Below, piece by piece: positions 6,530 to 12,560 of a stretch of 16,103 bases of DNA (positions within the stretch are counted from its first letter, which is position 1; every line of letters starts with the position of its first letter). Under the pieces are notes generated by a model. It had not been told where the DNA came from. It ran no database searches and was given only the letters and a program-made list of their open reading frames with translations. The DNA is from Crenarchaeota archaeon SCGC AAA471-B05 (GTDB taxonomy: Archaea; Thermoproteota; Thermoprotei; Gearchaeales; Gearchaeaceae). Location of the stretch: contig AQYM01000028.1 of the NCBI GenBank assembly GCA_000380705.1, forward strand, positions 14,836 to 30,938. Direction: 5' to 3'. The translations under genes and the position numbers were made by a program.

Positions 6530-9201
6530 GTAGCGGTAGGTTTTGGTCTTCTTAAGAAAATTACAGCGAGTGCAGCAATTATTGCAATAGCCAACACTAT
6601 TATTATTATTTCAAAAAGACCAATTGAAGGTGTTGGTGTGGGTGTTGGAGTTGGTGTTGTTGTTGGCGTTTGTGTGGGTGTTGGAGTTGGAGATATAATA
6701 GTTTCTATCTCAGTTGGTAGAGGTGTAGTTGGTGGAGGTGTAGTTGGTGGAGGTGTAGTTGGTGGAGAAGTTATTTGAATAGCTGATACTATAAATTTGC
6801 CTGAGATGAATTCAGGAATATATGCATATTTTGAAACTGCATAAATCTTGAAGCTATATATACCTGGTGATAAGCCTGAGGTTGATAAGCTTATTCTAAA
6901 GTTACCATCTGAAACAAATGTAGCATCACCTTTTCCTATTATGTTTCCTGTTGGATTGTAGAACCAGTATTTAATTATCACATCCTGTGCTCTTGCAGGA
7001 GTTTGTAAAATGTTAATTTTCAAATCGATATTTACTGTTTCACCTATATTTACTGATTCTTTATATGATATATCAACAACTTTAATTAACCTCTCTTCAC
7101 CAAAACCGCTCCATTTTTCAGGACCGAAAGGATATTGCCTATTTGCACTAACTTCAATTACGTTGTTTTGTTGATATTTAATCATAATGTACGGACCATT
7201 GCTAATGATTGCATGACCATACTGGGCTATGAAGTTACTTGACCTAGCGTATCTTTGTTTTGCTTCATCCAATGTAATTGGAGGTACAGGTAGCTGCCCA
7301 GCAGTTAGCGCATCTGGTATTTTATCGGCTTCGTAGAAACTATCTAAATATTGTCTAATTATAGTAGAATGTGTAGGAAAGATTGGATCGATCCACTCAT
7401 TACCCCTTGCTTGTGCTTCATCTTGATACCATGATCCTATACCATCTATATACATTTGTTCCATTGCATACATTAATTGCCATGGAGTAGCAGTCCATGG
7501 TGTTAAAAATGCTGCAACTTCTGACTCATCAAAGAACCAGTAATCTATATATATTTGTAACTTAGTATCAGATATAATTTTTATTCCTTTTATCAAAGGA
7601 ATATAAGGTTGTAGAGTTGAACTATATTTAGCACTATATCTAGCATCGTCAGGAGAAGCCTCATCAGACCATTCCCATATGAAATAGAAATTATATAATA
7701 TATCGTATATATTCATTGGGCTTCCGTCATGCCATCTACTATAAATGATATCATATTCAACTGCCGATTTTGCCTTTAATCCAGGACCTACTTGTTTCCA
7801 TTGATGAGTTTTTGCATCCCATATAATAGCATCCTCAGGAACATCTACTACAGGAGTTGTTGAAGTTTGAATTATTTTATAAGGAGTATGATAAGGAATA
7901 AGATCTCCATTATGAGGATCTCTTACCATGCTTGGAGCAGCTAATGTATTCCATATTAATACTGAATATAAATCTGTTAAGCCACCGATTGGATTAAAGG
8001 ATCCTCTCGTTAAATATTTAACTCCTATGATTATAGGTTTCTCTGGACTACGTAGAGCTTCTATATTCCAGGCAGTAAATCTATTAGCCAATCCTCCTCC
8101 ATATTCATTTATTACTCCTCTAACTCTTTCCTTGTTGTATACATATGCATCAAACAATTGGGTTAAGAAAATTCTTACCGATTCTTCCAAACCTATTTTC
8201 AGTGCTTTCCTTAACAATTCATCTCTTTCTTCCTTAGATGTGAAGTTGCCTTGGACTAATTTTTGTGTTATTTCATCGATGGTTTTATTTTCGTAATTCC
8301 AATAACCTGGTGTAGCCCAGCCTGGCATAAAACCTAGCCATGGAGAATAGAATTGTGCGACTGTTCCTTCTAAATATTTAATAAACCCAGCTGCACCCCA
8401 TCCTTCAGTGTAAATATGCCATTTTAATTCTTTTGGATCTGAACCATATACATCATAGAAAGCTTTAATTAAATCGCCATAAATTTTTTCAACTTCCAAA
8501 CCAATTTGGTTTGCTAGAAAAGCTGCAAATTGTTCACCGAATTGGAATCTTACCGCATCATCCGCTCTTATAAATATTTTTACTTTTATAAGTTCACCTC
8601 TATATCTCCATTTTCCATCAGGTCCTTTTACAGCTCCTGCCTTTTGTAAAGCTTGTTCAGCTAAAGATTTTGCAAGGCTTAAATCATCTTTTAATCCCAT
8701 TTCTTCTACAACATCAGCAACAACCGGCCAATCTGGATCATATGAAGAAATACCTGATAACATCGGTGATCCGTATCCTACTAAAATTTCTGAAACCATA
8801 AAGTTTCTCATTGCAGCATACTGCATAGCTTGTCTAAATTCTTTATATTCAAAAGGATTGAATTTTCCTGTTACAGAGAATGGAACAGGATTGAATATTA
8901 AAGATGTATAGCCTCCTCTTTTGTTAAATACTACTACAACTCTTTCATCTTCTAGCAAAGATTTTATCGTACCAAAGGGGGTTCTAAAGAAATGTATATC
9001 AGTTCCTCCACGGTCACCGCCTGTTTTAACGTTTTCCATAGCTTGAGTATCATCGGTAATCTGTTTAAATATAATTCTATCACTTTTAGGTCCTTTTATT
9101 TCTTGTGCTGTTACGCTTTTACTAACATTTACAAAGTTTATTGCTAGTATGCTTACAAGGAAAACTGTTACCATTAAAAATGCAACTATTTTTGGCTTCA
9201 T
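6526..9201 (-). CDS. Extracellular solute-binding protein, family 5, apparently circularly permuted, membrane-anchored
   Basis: This 891-residue protein captures the substrate outside the cell for the importer. Residues 1-32 are a Sec signal peptide (likely cut near VTA|QE); no lipobox Cys is present. Residues 37-385 begin with GPKSDRIIFKQITDDTQA, contain FRQAMQYAAMRNFMVSEILVGYG (122-144) in the place of the family's 'RqAi.yAiDre', and AKSLAEQALQKAGA (177-190). These belong to the C-terminal half of an ordinary SBP_bac_5 protein. Residues 386-698 hold the normal N-terminal motifs: LIWNTLAAPSMVRDP, RWHDGSPMNIYDILYNF (489-505), NGPYIMIKY (668-676) and ANRQYPFGPEKW (686-697). An Ig-like beta domain (about 703-808), a Pro/Thr stalk (812-858) and a TM anchor (861-883) ending in RRPKPTAT follow, as in archaeal sugar/peptide binding proteins. 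It is the first gene of the importer operon. The ligand is unknown. Confidence 0.9.
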   Translation of the reverse strand: MKPKIVAFLMVTVFLVSILAINFVNVSKSVTAQEIKGPKSDRIIFKQITDDTQAMENVKTGGDRGGTDIHFFRTPFGTIKSLLEDERVVVVFNKRGGYTSLIFNPVPFSVTGKFNPFEYKEFRQAMQYAAMRNFMVSEILVGYGSPMLSGISSYDPDWPVVADVVEEMGLKDDLSLAKSLAEQALQKAGAVKGPDGKWRYRGELIKVKIFIRADDAVRFQFGEQFAAFLANQIGLEVEKIYGDLIKAFYDVYGSDPKELKWHIYTEGWGAAGFIKYLEGTVAQFYSPWLGFMPGWATPGYWNYENKTIDEITQKLVQGNFTSKEERDELLRKALKIGLEESVRIFLTQLFDAYVYNKERVRGVINEYGGGLANRFTAWNIEALRSPEKPIIIGVKYLTRGSFNPIGGLTDLYSVLIWNTLAAPSMVRDPHNGDLIPYHTPYKIIQTSTTPVVDVPEDAIIWDAKTHQWKQVGPGLKAKSAVEYDIIYSRWHDGSPMNIYDILYNFYFIWEWSDEASPDDARYSAKYSSTLQPYIPLIKGIKIISDTKLQIYIDYWFFDESEVAAFLTPWTATPWQLMYAMEQMYIDGIGSWYQDEAQARGNEWIDPIFPTHSTIIRQYLDSFYEADKIPDALTAGQLPVPPITLDEAKQRYARSSNFIAQYGHAIISNGPYIMIKYQQNNVIEVSANRQYPFGPEKWSGFGEERLIKVVDISYKESVNIGETVNIDLKINILQTPARAQDVIIKYWFYNPTGNIIGKGDATFVSDGNFRISLSTSGLSPGIYSFKIYAVSKYAYIPEFISGKFIVSAIQITSPPTTPPPTTPPPTTPLPTEIETIISPTPTPTQTPTTTPTPTPTPTPSIGLFEIIIIVLAIAIIAALAVIFLRRPKPTAT
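6722..6766 (-). repeat. Three perfect 15-bp tandem repeats encoding PPTTP
   Basis: The unit ggtgtagttggtgga (plus strand) occurs three times head to tail at 6722, 6737 and 6752, with degenerate Pro/Thr-coding sequence continuing to about 6641. It encodes the stalk between the Ig-like domain and the TM anchor of the binding protein, probably an extended and glycosylated spacer. The perfect identity suggests recent slippage expansion. Confidence 0.9.
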
Positions 9202-9324
9202 TGTTTTTTATTTTGTTTTTTTAACTTAAAAATTTAACCTGAATCCTTATAAAGAAAATTCTTTATGAAATATTTTAGAGAAAAATTTATAAATTAAAAG
9301 TAAATAAGAGGAATTTTATTACCA
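9202..9324 (-). promoter_or_regulatory. Promoter region of the importer operon
   Basis: This 123-bp spacer lies between the upstream surface-protein gene and the binding-protein gene. On the minus strand CTTTATAAGG (9254-9245) is the best TATA-like box. Transcription would start near 9225 and leave a leader of about 24 nt, which shows no Shine-Dalgarno site. A second TATA-like, 12-bp palindrome (AATTTATAAATT, 9284-9295) lies further upstream. Confidence 0.45.
9249..9266. promoter_or_regulatory. 18-bp inverted repeat overlapping the TATA box (candidate operator)
   Basis: ATAAAGAA, AA and TTCTTTAT form perfect 8-bp arms with a 2-bp spacer. The left arm overlaps the candidate TATA box of the importer operon and the rest covers the BRE position just upstream. 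A dimeric regulator bound here would block TBP/TFB. This is inference from position and symmetry alone, in AT-rich DNA. Confidence 0.35.
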
Positions 9325-9825
9325 TCAATGATGATATTTCTTAATAACAGTTAAATAAACACCAGCAAATGATAATATCGCTCCCACTATTACCATAAAC
9401 AAGGAAGGAAATGCCAAATAAATATAAGGCTTCGTTATAAGTTGAAAAACCGCCTTATAGTTTATTTTAACTGGCTCCTTATTAAACATGAAAATTTCAA
9501 AGGAAAAACTGTTCAATTTAAAAGTTCCATTTTTATTAACAATGTAATATTTACTTTCATCTGAAAATGATATGTAAAAAGTTGAATTAGAAAAAAAGGT
9601 TATATTTCCGTTTTTTATGTAAGAAAAGGAAAATTGACTTTTATTTATTAAAGAAATTTCCTTCGATGAATTTTCTGGAAGTTCGGTCTCTCCAGAAATC
9701 ATTTTTAATTCGCTAGTTTCTGTTAAAGAAAGAAAGGAGAAAAAAATTGAGAGTATAACTAAAGTTATACCGATTAATAATATAAATTTAGGATTTTTAC
9801 TTTGCTCTTCCCAGTATTCATTCAT
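9325..9825 (-). CDS. Hypothetical two-TM surface protein, 166 residues
   Basis: I do not recognise a family. Residues 14-34 (FILLIGITLVILSIFFSFLSL) and about 134-161 are hydrophobic membrane segments. Between them lies a polar, beta-prone domain of about 100 residues. It holds five N-glycosylation sequons (N52 SS, N61 KS, N74 IT, N80 ST, N99 GT), and together with the charged ends (MNEYWEEQSKNPK and IKKYHH) this suggests that both termini are cytoplasmic and the middle domain is external. It lies 123 bp upstream of the binding-protein gene on the same strand, with promoter-like sequence in between, so co-function with the importer is possible but not shown. The ATG at 9825 is divergent from the phosphatase start with a 41-bp spacer and an AT-rich box at the leaderless distance. 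Confidence 0.68.
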   Translation of the reverse strand: MNEYWEEQSKNPKFILLIGITLVILSIFFSFLSLTETSELKMISGETELPENSSKEISLINKSQFSFSYIKNGNITFFSNSTFYISFSDESKYYIVNKNGTFKLNSFSFEIFMFNKEPVKINYKAVFQLITKPYIYLAFPSLFMVIVGAILSFAGVYLTVIKKYHH

Positions 9826-9866
9826 TAAATTTAATTTAAATCACTAACTTAAAATATTTAAAATAT
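9826..9866. promoter_or_regulatory. Divergent promoter region (surface protein / phosphatase)
   Basis: These 41 bp between two ATG codons are nearly pure A/T. AATTTAATTTAAAT (about 9828-9841) lies about 26-39 nt before the plus start. AAATATTTTAAG on the minus strand (about 9858-9847) lies about 22-33 nt before the minus start. There is no Shine-Dalgarno site, so both messages are probably leaderless. Confidence 0.4.
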
Positions 9867-10790
9867 ATGCTTACAGAACTATTTGAAAAATCCCAAAAAA
9901 TATCATTTGAAGAAATGGAAGAAACCATATTAAAAGCTTATAAATTATTGGAGAGCGAAAGAATATTGAAAGAGATAAATGGGTTGACTGTAAATGAAGA
10001 CTTAATATTATGTAGTCCAGCTAATATAGAATATTGTACTATAATAGGTGACATTCATGGCGATTTAGATACACTACAGGAGATTTTAAAGCAAATAAAC
10101 TTTGAAGATAGAATAAAAAACAAAAGAAACAAGATAGTATTTTTAGGGGATTATGGAGATAGAGGTGAAAAATCTCCTGAGGTATATTATGTTATTTTAA
10201 GGCTTAAAATTGAATATAAGGATAACATTATTTTATTAAGGGGTAACCATGAAGCACCTCCTGAATTAATGGCTTATCCTCATGATTTACCTTTATTTTT
10301 AATAGAAAAATTTGGAAATAAAGGACATGAAATATATTTGCAAATGAGAAAATTATTTGAAAAATTTTATTTGGCATTAGTAGTATTAGATAAATTTATA
10401 GTATTGCATGGAGGTATACCTTCTAAAGCATCAAGTCTTGAAGACATAGCTAAGGCTAGGATTATTCATCCTAAAAAATCTTTATTGGAAGAAATATTAT
10501 GGAATGATCCTATGGAAATGGAAGGTATAGAAGATTCTTATAGAGGGGTTGGAAAGCTTTTCGGTATAGATATTACTGAAAAATTTCTAAAAAGAAATAA
10601 TTTAATGCTTTTAATAAGAGGACATGAGCCAGCAAGAGAAGGATATTATATCACACATAATAATATGGTAATAACAGTTTTTTCAAGGAAAGGTCCTCCG
10701 TATTTTAATCAAAAAGCAGCCTTTTTGGATATAAAAATAGATGAATTGAACAGTAAAGAAGATATAATTAAATTTATTAAAGTTATTTGA
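9867..10790 (+). CDS. PPP-family (PP1-type) serine/threonine protein phosphatase
   Basis: This 307-residue cytoplasmic phosphatase should remove phosphate from Ser/Thr of proteins using two metal ions. All signature elements are in order: GDIHGD (61-66; D62 and H64), LGDYGDRG (93-100; D95), LRGNHEAP (124-131; N127 and H128), HGG (181-183) and RGHEP (251-255; H253). The family phrase SYRGVGKLFGIDITEKFL (224-241) matches 'S.RG.G..FG.d....FL'. The motif reads GDYGDRG where eukaryotic PP1/PP2A have GDYVDRG; the metal ligands are unaffected. An N-terminal helical segment of about 50 residues precedes the catalytic core. There is no signal peptide. Archaeal PP1-like enzymes of this size are known. 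The gene ends 8 bp inside the converging glycosylase gene. Confidence 0.93.
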   Translation: MLTELFEKSQKISFEEMEETILKAYKLLESERILKEINGLTVNEDLILCSPANIEYCTIIGDIHGDLDTLQEILKQINFEDRIKNKRNKIVFLGDYGDRGEKSPEVYYVILRLKIEYKDNIILLRGNHEAPPELMAYPHDLPLFLIEKFGNKGHEIYLQMRKLFEKFYLALVVLDKFIVLHGGIPSKASSLEDIAKARIIHPKKSLLEEILWNDPMEMEGIEDSYRGVGKLFGIDITEKFLKRNNLMLLIRGHEPAREGYYITHNNMVITVFSRKGPPYFNQKAAFLDIKIDELNSKEDIIKFIKVI

Positions 10791-11643
10791 TGTCCCTAAT
10801 GTATTTATAAAGCAATAATTGTACATATCCCGCTTTATTATAATATTTTTTATTAAAATAAAGACTTATTTCGTTATATTTTTTAAATATGTTTTTAATA
10901 TTTACTTCTTTTAAAATATTTTTTAAATCATGATAAAAAAGTTTTAATAAAGCTCTGGCAACCCATATATCTATGGGAAAGCATTCAAGCCTTTTAAAAG
11001 AATATAACAGGATACAATCGGAAATTTTATTACCTATGCCCTTTATACTCATAAGAAACCTTTTGATTTTTTCTGTTTTTTCTTTTTCAAATTCTTCAAG
11101 AATTACTTCATCTATTTTACTACATAAATCAACCAGATAGAATGAACGAAAACCTAAACCTAATTTTAAAAAATCCTTTTCGCTAAATTTTTTGAGTTGA
11201 GATGATGTAGGAAAATCATACATTACAATGCTTCCTAATCTTAACTTTCTTTTAGAAAGTATAGCTAAGTTTTCAATTATTTTATTTATTCTTTTTATGT
11301 TATTATAACTTGAACAAATGTAAGAAATAGCACATTCCCATTTATTTTGTTTTAATAATTTTAACCCAGCATAATTTTTATATATTTTTTCTAGAGTACT
11401 ATCTTTAAATATTTCAAAATAATTATTATTTAATCCTAAAAATTCTACCAAATCTTCTTCCTTAATTTTCCCAGAAATTCTATATTCGATGGTTTTATCA
11501 TCTAATTGATTAAGATAAATTAGACTACTATAAGATACACCAATCCATCCCTGACCTAGCTTATACCATCTGAATATCTGACCTGAAGAGAAAGTATGAT
11601 CTAGGTTAATAACGAAGTCACTTTTAATTATTCCCTTTACCAT
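10783..11643 (-). CDS. ogg: 8-oxoguanine DNA glycosylase/AP lyase, OGG1 type (HhH-GPD)
   Basis: This base-excision repair enzyme should remove 8-oxoguanine and nick the abasic site. I choose ATG at 11643 (286 residues); a TTG one codon upstream at 11646 is possible (287). Numbered from the TTG form, residues 1-95 match the OGG1 N-terminal domain (INLDHTFSSGQIFRWY, 13-28; GWIGV, 33-37). The helical core contains SYICSSYNNIKRI (108-120; the OGG1 'NN.RI' recognition stretch) and LGLGFRSFYL (162-171). The helix-hairpin-helix is IKGIGNKISDC (201-211) with catalytic Lys207, followed by FPIDIW with catalytic Asp226. No Fe-S Cys cluster is present, unlike EndoIII/MutY. The N-terminal domain sets it apart from the shorter archaeal Ogg2, and the residues from AGOG. 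A few family positions vary (W for H after PxD). Its 3' end overlaps the phosphatase gene by 8 bp. Confidence 0.88.
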   Translation of the reverse strand: MVKGIIKSDFVINLDHTFSSGQIFRWYKLGQGWIGVSYSSLIYLNQLDDKTIEYRISGKIKEEDLVEFLGLNNNYFEIFKDSTLEKIYKNYAGLKLLKQNKWECAISYICSSYNNIKRINKIIENLAILSKRKLRLGSIVMYDFPTSSQLKKFSEKDFLKLGLGFRSFYLVDLCSKIDEVILEEFEKEKTEKIKRFLMSIKGIGNKISDCILLYSFKRLECFPIDIWVARALLKLFYHDLKNILKEVNIKNIFKKYNEISLYFNKKYYNKAGYVQLLLYKYIRDIK

Positions 11644-11691
11644 CAAGTTTTTATATTATTAAAAAGGAGTATAATTTGATAACTTACATAG
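11644..11691. promoter_or_regulatory. Divergent promoter region (glycosylase / cation transporter)
   Basis: For the plus-strand transporter, GAGTATAATTTG (about 11667-11678) includes a TATA-like box about 20 nt before the ATG at 11692. For the minus-strand glycosylase, TTTTTAATA (11669-11661) lies about 22 nt before its ATG at 11643. AAGGAG at 11664-11669 is too far (22 nt) from the transporter start to be its ribosome-binding site. Confidence 0.35.
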
Positions 11692-12558
11692 ATGGGTGAA
11701 AGTAGCTCGTATTTAATTATAAAGCATGTGTTAGTTTATTCAATTATAACATCGATAAGTGTAGCATTAGCTGAAATTATAATTTCTTTTCATACGAGGA
11801 GTTTTTCAATATTAGCAGACGCTATAGATGGTATAGGTAATTTTTTAGTTAGTTTAACAGTACTATTTGGTTTAAGTTATGCATTTAAACCACCAGATTT
11901 AAGGTTTAATTTTGGATATTATAAGTTTGAATCGTTATTTGCATTATTTGCTTCAATAATAAATGTAATAATGGCTTCTTTGGTAAGCTATTATACTATA
12001 CTTAACTTTTATAAACCTCATAAAGTATACGATACGCATCTTGCTTTAATTATTGCTTTATTATCAGCAATAACCTCTTTTATATTTGCATTTTTTAAGC
12101 TAAAATTATCTAAAAAATTCGGTTTGCTCTCTTTAAAAGCTGATTCCGTTAATTCTATTAAAGATTCATTAGGCTCGATAATCGCAATATTAGGATTAAC
12201 GTTAACAGAATTCAATTTTGTTATCTTTGATTTAATATCAGCTTTGATAATTTCTGGCTTAGTTTTCTATGTTAGTATTACTGTTCTTAAGGAAAGCTCA
12301 CTTATATTGCTTGATGCATGCCAAAATCCTGAATTGCATGAAAAAATTAGGTCGCTAATCATAAAAGTTCCCCATATCAGAGATATAAGAGAAATAAAGT
12401 TAAGAAAAATTGGAATAGGGATTTTAGCAGAAATAGTTATAGAAATTGATGGAGAAATTGAGGTTAAACAATTAAAAGAAATATTAAAAATATTGGAAGA
12501 AATGATTAAAATAAATATAAAAGGAATAACAAAAGTAAACTTATTAATAAAATATTGA
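11692..12558 (+). CDS. Cation diffusion facilitator (CDF) family metal transporter
   Basis: This 288-residue membrane transporter probably exports divalent metal in exchange for protons. About six TM helices fill residues 10-200, followed by a cytoplasmic ferredoxin-like domain (about 205-288; PHIRDIREIKLRKIG, and VEIDGEIEV-like strand). Family landmarks are ILADAIDGIGN in TM2 (40-50), FNFGYYKFES after TM2 (72-81) and LKADSVNSIKDSLGS in TM5 (148-162). Aligned by eye with YiiP, the four transport-site positions become D46 and N50 in TM2 and N154 and D158 in TM5, instead of the usual D/H...D and H/D...D. No His-rich loop lies between TM4 and TM5. Metal specificity therefore cannot be given. The gene converges on ppdK with 2 bp between the stops. 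Confidence 0.9.
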   Translation: MGESSSYLIIKHVLVYSIITSISVALAEIIISFHTRSFSILADAIDGIGNFLVSLTVLFGLSYAFKPPDLRFNFGYYKFESLFALFASIINVIMASLVSYYTILNFYKPHKVYDTHLALIIALLSAITSFIFAFFKLKLSKKFGLLSLKADSVNSIKDSLGSIIAILGLTLTEFNFVIFDLISALIISGLVFYVSITVLKESSLILLDACQNPELHEKIRSLIIKVPHIRDIREIKLRKIGIGILAEIVIEIDGEIEVKQLKEILKILEEMIKINIKGITKVNLLIKY

Positions 12559-12560
12559 AT

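Noticed and set aside
6641..6766. Short tandem repeats as a CRISPR array
   Set aside because: Units are 15 bp, contiguous, without spacers and in frame with a coding Pro/Thr stalk.
7928..8296. Plus-strand 122-codon open frame inside the binding-protein gene
   Set aside because: Antisense to conserved family-5 motifs; the hydrophobic look reflects the complementary strand.
9284..9295. 12-bp palindrome AATTTATAAATT as a second operator
   Set aside because: A/T-only palindromes arise easily in this composition and it lies away from the chosen TATA box; kept only as a remark in the promoter entry.
11644..11646. TTG as start of the glycosylase
   Set aside because: An ATG follows immediately at 11643 and fits the leaderless promoter spacing as well; the TTG adds one residue only.
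12018..12215. Minus-strand open frame inside the CDF gene
   Set aside because: Antisense to TM helices of a clear transporter.
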